From positions 251,501 through 315,500 of the forward strand of contig MCFH01000050.1 in assembly GCA_002104945.1 (NCBI GenBank): a stretch of DNA of 64,000 nt, read 5' to 3'. The translations under genes were made by a program, and so were the position numbers. Positions 21,916-34,926 of this stretch are shown here, piece after piece. This DNA is from Piromyces finnis (taxonomy: Eukaryota; Neocallimastigomycota; Neocallimastigomycetes; Neocallimastigales; Neocallimastigaceae). Positions within the stretch are counted from its first letter, which is position 1. Each line of letters opens with the position of its first letter. The notes under the pieces are model-generated. The model was not told the DNA's origin. It was given only the letters and a program-made list of their open reading frames with translations, and ran no database searches.

Positions 21916-22534
21916 GGTTATTTATATCAATATCTATATTATATATAAAAATAAGAAAATAGGAAAAAAAAGAAAAAAAGAATTTTATATAATAATAAAA
22001 TTGTATTTTTATTTTTCTAATTAATTTTATTTTTTATTTTTCCTTTTCTCCTCTTATTAGTATTTATATATATATTTTTTTCTATCTCGTTTTTTTTTTT
22101 TTTAAACAATTGTGTATATAATTTTTACATAAATCAAGACATAAAAACTATCAACATAAATATTATACATCTATTATTCAACATATTATAAATATTAATA
22201 TATTAATATATATTTATTAATATTGAAGGAAATATATATTTTGTACATAATAACAAAAAAACTTTTTCTATATAAATATTTTTCTTTTCTTTATGTATGT
22301 ATCAATAATTAATTTTATTTTATTAATTTATAAAATTGGTTTTATAATATTATAATCTAATATTAAAGTCATATATATAACAAAGTACTTCTAATATTTA
22401 CTACTATTATTTAAATTTTTTATTTATTTTATTTTTTTTTTATAATATCGCATAAAGTAAAATTATTATTATTATTATTGTTATTTTATTTTATTACAAA
22501 TTTTTGGAATAGGTTAAAGATAAATAATATAAAA
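19657..22534. other. AT-rich gene desert
   Basis: Nearly 2.9 kb without a supported gene. It holds T and A homopolymers, including an uninterrupted run of 46 T at 21869-21914, and short AT palindromes. Coding potential rises only near 22478, where the frame has no ATG until 22535. Confidence 0.65.
21869..21914. repeat. (T)46 homopolymer
   Basis: Uninterrupted T-run, one of the longest in the window. It could be a retroelement A-tail on the minus strand or slippage. Confidence 0.9.
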
Positions 22535-24207
22535 ATGGTTATACAAAAAAAGTTAAAGACTTTAAACAATCCAACTATTAATCAAGATTTAAATGAATTT
22601 TGTAATAATTATAATAAAAATGCCATTTACAATATGAACAAAAAATCTCCTGAAATAATGAAAGATAATAAAATATTGAAAACTTCTTCTACTAATGATG
22701 CTGAAATAAACTTACCAACTAGTGATATTTATTCAAGAAAATATATCAAAAATATTGAAAAACTAAAAAAAGAAGCGTTTAAGGATTTACAATTGCAAAT
22801 TCAACGTGAAAATTATAACTGGTGGAGAAAACAATTTTTTATTGAAAATAAAATGAAAAGTGAAGAAGAAGAAAATATAGAAAAACATACATTATTACAG
22901 AAAAATTTAAAAGATGAAAATGAAGATTCAAAAATAAATATCCTTAAAAAAAGTGATTCATTTACTTCAGAAAGTAGCTCATCATCATCTTCTTTAGAAG
23001 ATTATAAGGCGATAGAACGAACAGAATTAGAATCATCAATAATGAAGTTTAATTCATTTATATCAAAAGATAATAAAAACTATCATTCGAATAACGATTT
23101 TAAATCTATTAAATATTCATATAATGATAATTCATATAATGAATTTTCATCAATATATGATGGAAAACGTGAAAGAAAAATAGATTTAAATGATGACTAT
23201 TTATATAATAATTCTAAGAGGAATAAATATAACAATGAAAATGATGATGATCACACAAGTAGTGTTACCAAATACTTTTCAAATAATAATAAAAATCTTT
23301 TTATTAAAAATAAAATATTTTTAAAAGATAGAATTAATAATAATTATTCTGTTAAAAAAAATGATAATAATAAAAATTCACATTTTTATCCTTCTGTTCA
23401 TTACTCACATAAAAATTCCGGATTTAATCCATTTGTAATATCAAACCCTATCGCATTTAATGATAATAGAAGAACATCTAATGATATAAATTTTTTCTTT
23501 AAATATGAAAAAGAATTACCAAAATTTTCTTCTTTAAATAATGAAAATAATGATAATGAAAATAATCAAAATGCTATAAATACTAACGAAGAAGAAACAA
23601 GATCTGAAGAAATTAATGAAGAATCATCAACCGAATCAATTATAGAATTAGAGTCAGGTAATGATGATAATGATGATGATGCTGATGCTGATGATGATGA
23701 CGATTCTATTTCAATACAAATTTATTCTTCATCTTATCATAATGAAAATGACAATTTATTATTTTTAAATAAAAATATTAAAAATAAAATAAAGAAAATT
23801 GATAGAGATGGAAATATCACTGACAATTCATATAGTAACTCATTGCAATTAGATTCTAATGGAAATACACCTGGTGATTCAAATATATTAACATCATCAA
23901 TATCTAATCAAATTTTATCTAATGAAGTAAATTCATTAATAAATTTAAAAAATAAAAAAGAAAAAAATGATGATAAAGATTTAACTTCATTATATCAACT
24001 ATGTAAAACAATGTCAGTTAATGATTATTCAGAAGTATTGGATTTTGAGAAAAATATTGTAAGTTCTTATAAACGTTTTTTTTTTTTTTTTATATTAAAT
24101 TTATTGAAAGTATAACTAATTATACAATATACTATATTTGTAATACATATATATAGAAACCAGTGTATGACACTACATATTATGGTGTTATTGGTGATCT
24201 CTTTTAA
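22535..24207 (+). CDS. Acidic Asn/Ser-rich protein of unknown function
   Basis: Two exons, 22535-24058 and 24157-24207, give about 524 aa starting MVIQKKLKTLNNPTINQDL. The upstream in-frame codons at 22478 have no ATG, so 22535 is the start. The exon 1 donor is a good GTAAGT; reading past it gives a poly-Phe tail, whereas the spliced form ends EVLDFEKNIKPVYDTTYYGVIGDLF. Most of the protein is low complexity: Ser-rich at about 160-175, Asn-rich in the middle, and an Asp-rich block DDNDDDADADDDDDS at about 387-401. The more complex parts are EKLKKEAFKDLQLQIQREN, followed directly by YNWWRKQFFIENKM (about 85-120), and the last 50 residues. No known domain is recognised. The exon 2 frame closes naturally, which supports the join. 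Confidence 0.7.
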
Positions 24208-24692
24208 GTTCATCTTCAAATTAATATTTATAATAAATTTAATATTTATTAAAATTTATTTACTATTTCTTGAACTCTATTAAATAAATTACTATTTAGA
24301 TTTTAATTTCATTATCTTTTTTTTTTTTTGCTTTTTATTAATATCTATCCATATTAATATACCTATAAATTAAGATTTTTAAAACTAATAATAAAAATAA
24401 AATTTTATAAACTATTTTGATTTAAGATACATACATCCACAAAAAAATAATTAAAAAAAAAAAAAAAAAAAAAAAATAAAGAATTTTTGTCAACTTAAAA
24501 AGTTATAAATATGCTTTGTAGTTAATAGTGATTTTTATGAATATAATTTTCTCAAAAAATAATTTGGAGATAATATAAAATATTAAATTATTTAATTTTT
24601 TTTAATTAATTTTTAATAGAAATTTAATATTTAGTAAATAAAAAGAATATGTTTTTTTTTTCTTTAAAGATATAAATAAAATTTTTTATAAA
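24208..24692. other. Intergenic AT-rich stretch
   Basis: Spacer between two genes on the same strand, with T-runs and a 23-base A-run at about 24453-24476. No gene seen. Confidence 0.6.
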
Positions 24693-25659
24693 ATGCCAAA
24701 TCTAAATGCAAAAAATATAAATAATTTAAAAGAAGCTACAGGAATTAATAATAGTAACAATAATGAATCATCAATAAATAATCAAAAAAACTTACATAAC
24801 AATATAAGTAATAATTCAAAAAAAGATAAAAAAAAGGAACCAGAATTTATTTATAAAATTCATGCTGATAATGCTCATGAATTTATTATGAAATCTAATT
24901 TAAGACTTATATCAAATTTTGATATATGTTTAATTATAGTATTGGTTTTTTTAATTTATATCTCTGTATGTATTTAGTTATTTTAAAAATCCTTAATATA
25001 AATGTTTTAAAATATGTATGTTATTAATTCTTAAAATTTTGTTTTATAAATAAATAGATTATAAAAAAGAAAACAATATTGCTTATTTTAATGATAGCAT
25101 TTGTCTTATTATTTGTATATATAAAACTTAATACAATAGTTGAAGGTAGCTATTCTATGTAGTAATGTTTATATGAAAACAGTATTAATAATAATACTAA
25201 TAAATAATTATTTTATAAATTTGTTATTTAAAGAATCATTATTAGTTGTAAGAGATTTAGGTGTACAAATAAAAACAATATATCCATGTAATAGAACATA
25301 CAGTCGTTTCATTGATAAATCTAAAATAGGTCATATAATTATTAATGAAGGTATTACTGCTTTTCAAGTAAAATTTTATTTAGCAGTTTTAATATCAGGA
25401 GGAGACCACATAGAAGTTGTATATAAAGTAACTATTATTTGTTCTATTTTTATAATACATTTCCTTAAAAAAGTATATATATTTTACTACATTAAACTTG
25501 TTTATTAAAATAAATTTATTTTTATTATATTTTATTTATATTTTTTATTATAATCCGTAGAGTTTAATCCCAAAATTAAAAATATTAAAATTTATATATA
25601 AGGAATCAAATGAAATCTTAAAACCAAATTTTTTGAAAGATCAACTTGGTTTAATATAA
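24693..25659 (+). CDS. PIGH: GPI-GlcNAc transferase subunit PIG-H (Gpi15)
   Basis: Accessory subunit of the ER complex that adds GlcNAc to phosphatidylinositol, the first step of GPI-anchor synthesis. Four exons join in frame: 24693-24965, 25058-25145, 25234-25427 and 25561-25659 (217 aa). The N-terminus (1-60) is an Asn/Lys-rich extension. Two hydrophobic segments follow, ICLIIVLVFLIYIS and ILLILMIAFVLLFVYIKL, forming the membrane hairpin typical of PIG-H. The conserved PIG-H domain is then EESLLVVRDLGVQIKTIY, RFIDKSKIGHIIINEGI and PKLKILKFIYKESNEIL, with the usual spacing. The exon 2/3 join splits the second Glu of V-E-E-S, and the final exon restores the conserved C-terminal helix. Identification rests on motif recall rather than a search. 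Confidence 0.88.
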
Positions 25660-26051
25660 TCAATTTTTAAAGTATTCTTTTAGTAATATTGAATATGAAA
25701 TATTTTTTTGTATATTATAGATTTATATATATTATAGAGCGCAAATCCCCCCCCCAAAAAAAAAAAAAAAAACAACAACCAAAATTAATAGATAAATTAA
25801 AGAAAACAAAGTGATAATAAGATTAAAACAAATAAATAAACAATAATAAAAAGAAAAAGTAAAAATATAAAGTATAATGATTTGTTAAATATATATTATA
25901 ATATTTTTATTTATTTATAAATAATTTTTAATATTATTTTGATTTTTATGTGATAAACATGTGTTAAATGGTTTTATTTTTTTTATTAATATTTTAGCTA
26001 AATTAATTTACAAAAAAAAAGAATAAACAGTTGTTGTATATGATATGATGA
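25660..26051. other. Convergent intergenic stretch
   Basis: Short AT-rich spacer between PIGH (+) and SF3A3 (-). It contains an unusual C9-A18 block at about 25747-25773. No gene seen. Confidence 0.6.
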
Positions 26052-28481
26052 TTATAAAAGTCCTTGCTTTTTTAAATCTTGATAAGTTTTTTTATTAAAT
26101 ACGTTTCCTTCATTATCTTCGTATTCTTCCATAGTATCTGATTTGAATTGTTGTGCGTTATTCTTTGATTTTAATTTTTCCCATACTAATAATGACGTTT
26201 AAATAAAAAAGTAATCATATATGAATATAAACAAATAAATAAATAAATGATTATTTTAAGGTTAGTATTTTCAAAACAAAAACAAAAACAAAAAACAAAA
26301 CAAAACAAAACAAAAAAAGTTACATGTATAAGCATCTTCAATAAGTGTAATTTCATGGAAATGTCTTGTATTAGGTATACCTAAACATCTCATACCATGA
26401 GCATGTCTCCATTCCTATTTTAATAAAGATATTATTATATTTATTGATTAGTGTGTTATGCTTTTTATTGAAATTCTAATTATATTGTTAATTGTATAAT
26501 ATATACTTGGAAATGTCTATCGAAAGCCTTTCTTCCCATATATATATAATTACCACAAATTTCACATGGATATTTTTCACCTAAACCATGTAATTTATAT
26601 AACCAGAATGGAATTGGTTTACCATCAAAACCTATTGGGAGCTTCAATGGGTTATAAATCTTATCATCATCTTCTTCTTCAGATTCAACAATTTCAATAT
26701 CTTCAACATCTTCATCCTATGATTATTTAGTAATGAATTTTATTTTATTATAATTTATTAATTATTATTATAAGATGTTAATTTAATTTTATTATTTTAT
26801 AATACTCACGAATTCCTTTTCATTCAATACTTGTTTTCGTTCTACATTAGCCTTTGTATCTTCTCTTATTCCTGCAAGTGTTTCTGAATAACCTCTTATA
26901 TATGATTCTGTTAAAGCAATTGGTCTTTTTCTTTCAAGTTGCTTTTCTTTTGCTTCTTTTTTCATTTCTTCTAGTTGACTATTCTGGACTTCCATTACAC
27001 CAGCATTCATCATTTTGGCGGCTGCCTTTTTATGTTTTTTACCATTTAAGTGATATTCATAAACTGTTTTATTCTGGAATTGTTTCTTACCTTAATTATT
27101 TTTTTAAACATATTTATATATAATATATTTATATATTATAAATAAATAAAATGTTTTTTTTTTTTTAATTATTTATTCGTTGAATTATTATAATTGTATT
27201 TTTTTCTTACATGCTATACAGAACATATCATTATTTTCCTCTTCCATAGAATCATCTTTTGGCCATCCTGGAAGAGTACCTTCTTCCCAAGCTTCATTAA
27301 ATTCTTTTTCAATTACTTTTTGTAATTCTTCAATATTATATAAGGGTTGTGCTTTTCCAAAATATTCTTCAAAATATTCTTTTAATTTATTAATATATCT
27401 ATAATATAATAAAATTGATTTAATAAGTTATTGAACTTCTCCACTTTATTAAATTTCTATAAGATAAACTATATTGATGATTTTTAACAATATTAAATAT
27501 ATTTGATAAAAATGTATTACTCTATATAACTACTAGTCTTTTTTGTTGCCATTGGAATAGTTTCAAATTTATCATATTGGTCTAAGTATGCTAAATAATT
27601 TATATTCTCAACATTTTTTAAATTTATATATTGTTCATGGTATATATGTAAATCAAAGTATTTCCAAGCTTCTTCACCAGTAAACATATTATCAATTTCT
27701 ATAATTAATAATTTATATTTATTATTATAATTTTTATAAATATTATATTATTTAAAAAAAAAACAACATTGAGTTTAATTACTATATTCATTTAATTGTG
27801 GCTAATATTATATGTATTTACCAGCTTCTTCACGCTTGATATCATCGATTTTAAAATCTAATTCCATTGGCTCAACAATTTCATTTGGATTTCTTCTGTG
27901 ATGATCTTTAATATTCTTTAATCTTTGATAAAATTCACTAAATTCTTGTGTACCAGATATTGAATTGATTTCCTTTTTTCTTGATCTAGTATAAAAATAA
28001 TAATGTAATTGGAAGGATTTAATAAAGATAAAAATAACATTAAATTTTAATTTTATTTTATTCAATAAATTATTGTTAACATACTCATCCTTATCATCGT
28101 AATAATCTTTTAATAATTTCGATCTCTCTTGGATTAATTTTAAATAATTATTTACTCTATGTTCTTGAATAATTTTTTCTTTATGCTGTTATATTTTATA
28201 TAATTTTGGGAAATCGTATACAATATTATTTAAATCAAATATATTTTAATAAACAAATAAATAAGTATGTAAATAAGTTTTAAAAAATTATAAGTTAAAA
28301 ATTAAAATTTCCATTTAGAAATTATTTTTTAAGTAATAATTTATCATTTATAAATGATATTATAATTTTGAAATTTAGATTTTACAGCTTTTGGCTTTTC
28401 TAATAATTCATCTACAATAGCATTTTCGATTCTTTCAATTTCTTCATGAAGTCTTCGTTGTTGTTCTAATACAGAATTCAT
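26052..28481 (-). CDS. SF3A3: Splicing factor 3A subunit 3 (SF3a60/Prp9)
   Basis: Component of the U2 snRNP SF3a complex needed for prespliceosome assembly. The start is [22 protein letters not shown], matching the family N-terminus. About ten exons are scattered over 2.4 kb. Conserved blocks in order are [49 protein letters not shown], an inner zinc finger [10 protein letters not shown]...[12 protein letters not shown], then [20 protein letters not shown] with LYKLHGL, the C-terminal matrin-type zinc finger [20 protein letters not shown]...[19 protein letters not shown], and the end [25 protein letters not shown]. The inner finger is a feature of Prp9-like members. Exons are separated by short AT-rich introns; their exact borders were not all resolved. 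Confidence 0.95.
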
Positions 28482-28856
28482 TTTATATTAAATATATATA
28501 TTATTTAAAATTTAAAATAAGATATTTCATATAAAATGTGATTTAGAAATGTATTATCAATATTATTTATTTATAATAATATAATTTTTTTAAATATTAA
28601 ATTTAAAATAAAATATTTAATCAAAAAACAAATAATTATTTTTATTATTTCAACCAATCATAATTCATGAATATTATTTTAATACAATAATTGTTAAACA
28701 TTTTTTTTTTTTTTTGGTTGTGAATTTTTTAATTTAGAATTTAGAATTTAAAATTAAAATTAGACATTTCATTTATTTGCTATTTAATTTATATATATAT
28801 ATATTTTATTTCTTTGTATTCACTTATATAAATTCATACATATATATAGAATAAAG
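28482..28856. other. Divergent promoter spacer SF3A3/TRM6
   Basis: A 375-bp AT-rich region between two divergent genes, with a T-run at about 28701-28715. Presumably it holds both promoters; no specific element is recognised. Confidence 0.55.
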
Positions 28857-31170
28857 ATGAGTAATATTAAAGAACAAAAAAAATCAATTGAAGATTTCAA
28901 TGTAGTAGATAAAGAAAATTATATGGCTCCAAATGCCTATATATACGTATTACTTCCAAGTGGAAATAGTAAGATTGTTCAATTAAAACCAAATTGGTAA
29001 GATATATTATTTTAAATAAAAATAATAATATGTTAAATTTAAATATTATTATTTTTTCTATTATTTAATATTTATTATTAATAATATAATTTATTTATAT
29101 AAAATATAATTAAATTGTGTACTATGTAATATAGTAATATAAGTTTGGGCAAATTTGGTTCTTTCAAAGCAAATTCAATTATTGGAAAACCATACGGAAT
29201 TACATACGAAATTGTTAATAAAAATGATATTAAACTTTATAAAAATTATACATTTTTTGATGATTTTGGTAAATATTTATTTAATAATTAATGATTTCTT
29301 TTATATATGATTTTACTACCAGTATAAAAGTAAATTGTTAATTTTTTAATTTTTAATTTTTATTTATTATTTTTTTTTATTTTAACAGATATTGATGGTG
29401 AAGTTACAACAATTAATAATAAAGATTTAAATGATACACAAACTTCTCAAAAATTATCTCATCAAGAAATTGAACAATTGAAAAAAGAATTGTTAAAAGG
29501 AGAAAAAAATAGCGAAGTAAATATTAATAAATAAAAAAATATTAATATTAATAAAATAACATAAATTTAAATTAATTTAAAAAATTTTGTATTCTATTTA
29601 ATTAATACAAATAGAATGTAATTCAAACTGTTTTAGATAATAGTGTAACTTTTGAAGCTAAAACAGAATTTGCTAAAGCAAAATACATCAAAAGAAAGGA
29701 AAAAAAGTACGCTTAAATTTTTTTTTTAAAAAAAAAAAATTTAAATTCAATTTAATTATAATCACTTGTATTAACATTATAATATTTAATATATAATATT
29801 AAAGATTTACAAAAATATTTACACCACTTAAACCAACAGCTAAATTATTATGTGAATATTATTTAGAAATCAAACCATCGAAAATTCGGTATTTATATTA
29901 TTATTATATTGCAATCTTTATATTTAGTTTTCAAAGTGGAATAACTTTAATTAATATTCAAATATTCATATATAAAACATTTTATTTTTATCATTAAAAC
30001 TAAAAAGTGAATTAAGAATTGATACTTTATCACAAATGATGACATTAGCAAATGTGCATGCTCAATCTAATTATATGGTTGTTGAAGACATTCAAGGTTT
30101 ATTATTGGGTGCTGTTTTAGAACGTACTGGTAGAATAGGAAAAGTATTAGCTATTCACGAACATAGTCAATTTAATGGTAATATATTGCCAAGTTTTAAT
30201 TTTGATGAAAAAGAGTTTAATGAATCTGTTATGACCTATTCATGGGATCGTTTATTAAATCCTGAACCATTTAAACAAGATAAATTAGAATTAGAAAGAG
30301 TTATAAAATATTTAGAAACTACTCCTAAAGAAGAAATTAATGAAAAATTAGTTATGAAGAAGGAACGTTACATAAAGCGTATTGCTGAAGGAGAAAAAAT
30401 ACAGAATTTTATTAATGAAAATAAATTTGATGGGTAATGATTGTTAAAGTTACATATATTTTAGTAACATATTGGTTATAAAATTAAAATAAATATAAAT
30501 TGTTAACTTCATTATTTTAATTTTTTAATAATTTTAATATTGTATAAAGTTTATTAATTGCATCTGGATTTAATACAATTGATGTAATTGAAAAGTTAAA
30601 ACCATATATTGGTGGTTCACGTGCAATTGTTGCCTATTCTCCATATAAAGAAACTTTATTAGAAACTTACAATTATCTTAGAAATTCACCAGAATTTGTT
30701 AATGCTCAAATAACAGAAAGTTGGATGAGAGAACATCAAGTAAAATTTATATAAATTATAAATAAAATAGAAATAAAGGTGAGATTACGAAATACTAAAC
30801 TTATCAAAATTTTAATATTTTAGGCAAAGAAAGGTCGTTTCCATCCATTAATGTCTATGAGGTAATTCTATTATTAATATTATAATTACTACTGATAAAT
30901 TTATATTTGTTTGCAGTATTATATTTATATTATTTTTATTAAATTGGAATCAATATTTTAATTTAAATAAATAGTGGAAGTGGTGGTTTCTTAATTTCAG
31001 CTATTAGAGTTTATAATACACCAAATATTCAACCTATATCTTCAGCAATAGTAGCTAATAAATTAAAAAGAAAAAGAGAAGCTTTAGAAAAGTTAGAAAA
31101 TGAACCTCAAAAGAAAGTTACAAATATTGAAGAATCATCCGAATCAGTAGAAACTCCAAATACCAATTAG
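28857..31170 (+). CDS. TRM6: tRNA m1A58 methyltransferase non-catalytic subunit TRM6 (Gcd10)
   Basis: Partner of Trm61 in the nuclear enzyme that methylates A58 of tRNAs, including initiator tRNA. Nine exons join in frame: 28857-28996, 29135-29268, 29389-29516, 29615-29706, 29805-29888, 30008-30433, 30550-30739, 30824-30861 and 30975-31170 (475 aa). Family blocks are IVQLKPNCNISLGKFGSFKANSIIGKPYG, LSHQEIEQLKKE, TEFAKAKYIKRKEKKF, LRIDTLSQMMTLANVHAQSNYMVVEDIQGLLLGAVLERTG, HPLMSMSGSGGFLISAIRV. Trm6 lacks a catalytic SAM motif, consistent with what is seen. The C-terminus is Lys/Glu-rich. All splice phases match, so the model is strong. Confidence 0.93.
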
Positions 31171-31984
31171 ATTTTTTAATTTTTTTTTTTATTCAACATA
31201 ATTATTTAATCCAAATTATTTTAAAAAAATTGAAATTAAAATTTGGGTTAAATAAAAGATAAAATATATATATTATGGATAATATATACAACTTTTTTTA
31301 TATTCACAATTTTAAACAAAATATTATTAAAATACTGAATAAATTATATAAACAAAAGTATAATAAAATTTAATTTTAGAATTATTTTTTTTTTTTTTTT
31401 CTTTTTATTTGTATTGATAATAATAATTATTAGTATTAGTAACAGATAATTATAATTTATTTAATATATATTGATTAATATAGCTTGTTTTATATTAATT
31501 AATTGTTAAATATATTTTAATTATTGAGATTAAGATTAATATAATTCATTTTACCAATTTTGTTATTAGTTATTTTAATTTTATTTTATTTTATTTTATT
31601 TTTTTTTTTTATTTGTTTATTGTTTTTTTGTTTTGTTATTTCTTTTGCTATTATTATTGCTTTTTTTATTTATTTTGAGTTTTTTTTTTTTTTATTAATA
31701 GTGAAAATTACTATTTTACTTTTAAATTTAATTCAACTTTTTTTTTTTTTATTTAATTATTTAAAAAAAAAAAAAAAGGATATTTAAAACCATAATTTTA
31801 ATATATAAAAATATATGTATATTGAAGTATTTGCATTATCTATTTAAAATCTATTAATAATGAACTATGCTTAAAAAATGCTAAGCATAATATAAAAATA
31901 ATAATTAATTAATGAATACATTAAACCATAGTAAAGGAGAACGATGAGTTTATAAAAAAAAATTGGCATTAAATATTTTAGGAA
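31171..31984. other. Convergent intergenic stretch
   Basis: AT-rich spacer with several T-runs (31387-31400, 31680-31694, 31738-31751). The open frame at 31560-31787 is a by-product of T-rich sequence (Phe/Leu/Ile only). No gene seen. Confidence 0.6.
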
Positions 31985-32877
31985 TTAATTCTTTTTTTCT
32001 TCATTACTTCCTTTATTTGAATTGATACTTAATGAAGCTTTTATTTCTTTATCAACTTCAACTAATATTCTTTTTTCCTCTTCTGATAAATTTGATGAGA
32101 AAGGATTTGTTACTGGTTCATTCATATTATTTAAATAATTATCTTTTAATTCATTTTTGTATTCATTAAATAAAACCGAATTACTACTTAAAGAAGAACC
32201 ATTTCTATTGACACTATTGGCTATATTATTATAAATGGAAATATAACATTAAATTATTTTACCAAAATAGATATTTGACAATTATTTATTATTTCTATAT
32301 ACAATGCCTACCGCTATCAAGATGAGTAAAAATTCCTTGATATGGGTAATCCTCAGTGTTATTATTACTATTACTACTACTTGCATTATCATTACCAAAA
32401 AAGAAACCCATTACAGATTGAATAATACCACCTGAACTATTTTCCCTGTTTACTCCACTAAAGAGTGAACGATTTTGGCTAGATTCTTCAAGTTTTGCAT
32501 TAGCAACTTTTGTCATTTCAGTAATTTTACTTGAATTTTAGCATTTATAATGTTTACATTTTATGTTAATAATACTATATTTACAATATATACATATTAC
32601 AAAATATATTGCTAAAAATATTAACAATATAAATATATATATATATATACACTTACGCATCATATTCTTCAGATGTTATAGTTAATGATGTTTGTGATAT
32701 TTTTTCTATATACGTTATAGCTCCCCAAATGCTAGTCAGTGAAAATTCATAAATACCAATTGAAAAAAAGTTTGGATTAACATATCTTACTATATACCTA
32801 ATATTTATGAAATAAAATTTAATTAATAAGATAAATTTACATATTTATTCATTATATCATATTATATCATATTAATT

Positions 32878-32915
<38 letters not shown>

Positions 32916-34473
32916 AATGTGAAGATAATTCACTCACTGGATATTTGAAATTAATTTTTTTGGGTTTGTCTTTAATATAATAAGTATTATTAATGATAAA
33001 AGTTTATCATTTGGAAGAGGTTCGTCAGAAATATTTTTACGATATGCGTCTAATAATAAATTATATTTATTATTTTGGATAATTATAGATATTAACAAAT
33101 TTTATCATAATGAAAAATAAAAATATAAAAATAAATTATTACATTCAATTAATTTTATGCAATTAACAACGCAAATAATTTTATCAATATAAAATCTATA
33201 CAAATTCATCTTGTTAAGCTCTATATTAATATTATTATATTTTAATTTGATATAATAATGTTTAATTTATAGTTAATAATAATATCATTATATTTTATTA
33301 CAAAATATTAAATAATTAATTCAACTACGAACCATTTCCAGCTTTTTCAAATATATGAAAATCAAAATCTGGCAAATCAAAATGTCTTGGTTCAACCCAA
33401 GAGTGCATAAGAATTTTATGAGATAACAATGTATCTCTTGCTAAATCTTCTGATGGTCCAAAAGTTCTGTTTTAATATATAAAATGTTCTAATTAATAAT
33501 TGAATTCTTATATGTTAGTATTTTTGAATATTGTATAAAGCGTACATATCAAATAGTTTCTTAGTGATAAGTTTTTCCATTTCAATAATAGCATTTTCTA
33601 TTGAATAAATTTATATTTTATATTATAATATTAGGTTAAAATATTAATTATTTTAAAATTAGTTTTACATTGTTTACCTTGTTCTTCTCTTTCACTATTT
33701 ATCCATAATGGATTTTCAATTAAGGATCTCGATAAATTCTATGATAAAAAAAAAAGAAATAAAAAAAAAAAAAGAATTAATTATGTCAATTCTTTATTAG
33801 TAAAATTATTGTTTTTATTATTGCTATGGTTATATTGTTAATATTATTTGTTTAATTTATCATTTATTACATTTAAAAATTCTCTTAAGTATTGACTTTG
33901 CTCTTCCGGATTAGAAAAAGAGTTTTTAGTTTTTTGTTCGAAGTCTATATAAAAATCTCGAAGTTGTTTTTTGATTGGCATAGCTTCTTTAGAATTAAGT
34001 TTATTTCTAAAATATTCATGTGAGAGTTTTTCTTTTACATATCTTTCATGATATTGTCTTTGAAGTTCAGAAGTATGATAGTTCCTGAGATTTTCATTTA
34101 TTTTATTTGAATTATTATTATTTTGTATTGGAGTAGAGTAAATAGGTTGTCCATTTCGCCCTAATATATTATACATTTCTTGTTCACGAATATAATTTTC
34201 TTGCATAAGTCGAGCAATTTCTTCATCATTTTCACAATCATTAGAACCTTTATCTATTTTATCAGTAGTTACATTTTTATTTCTTTCTTGATATTCACGA
34301 AAACTCTTTGCAAAATTTTCTATATCATTTGGATTCATCATTGGATTACCACTCATTTCTAACTCTTGTTGTTGGGCTAAAAGGGCAATCATATAATCCG
34401 AGTCTACTTGTGATGAAGTTATTCCATCAACTTCCACATCTTTATGATTTTGATTATTATTTGAATTACTCAT
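31985..34473 (-). CDS. VPS9: VPS9-domain Rab5 guanine-nucleotide exchange factor (Rabex-5/Vps9-like)
   Basis: Activates Rab5-type GTPases on early endosomes. The start is MSNSNNNQNHKDVEVDG; exon 1 (33871-34473) codes 201 residues of Asn/Gln/Glu-rich helix-forming sequence, with DNDEEIARLMQENYIREQEMY. Its GTAATA donor joins to NLSRSLIENPLWINSEREEQ, which begins the helical bundle before the catalytic core. The VPS9 core follows: FGPSEDLARDTLLSHKILMH with SWVEPRHFDLPDFDF, then PNDKLLSLIILIILRTNPKK and LISNIQYIVRYVNP, equal in layout to the Rabex-5 motif. The C-terminal region is Ser/Asn-rich and ends at 31985. About seven exons. Rab5 itself is encoded 15 kb away in this window. The exact introns after exon 1 are approximate. 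Confidence 0.85.
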
Positions 34474-34894
34474 TGCATACAAATTATAGTTAATATATAA
34501 TTATTTATTAATCTATTGTTTAATTTTATATAATATAAAAATTGAAATTATATTTAGTATAATATATACTGAATTAATTATATACTTTTAATAGATTTTT
34601 AGATATTTTAATTTTAATATTAACATTTTATAATTTGTAAACATTTAACTTATTAAATTTCTCTATTTTTATTTTTATTTTGTTCTAAAATGAAAAAAAA
34701 GAAAGATAGTAATAGAATTATAATTTAAGAATTTGTTTATTTAGAATATATTATTTTTTATTGAATAGTTTTTATTATATGTGTATAATTTCCAATAACT
34801 ATTTTATTGATTTTTTGATGGAAAATTATTAATTTAATAATTTTAATGAACAATAATATCATAGAGATTACGCACTCAATATATTTGATATGAG

Positions 34895-34926
<32 letters not shown>

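Noticed and set aside
22478-22534. Upstream start for the acidic unknown protein
   Set aside because: The frame has no ATG here (it begins at TTG); the first ATG is at 22535.
31560-31787. Small membrane protein of Phe/Ile/Leu
   Set aside because: Product of T-rich low-complexity intergenic sequence without conserved features.
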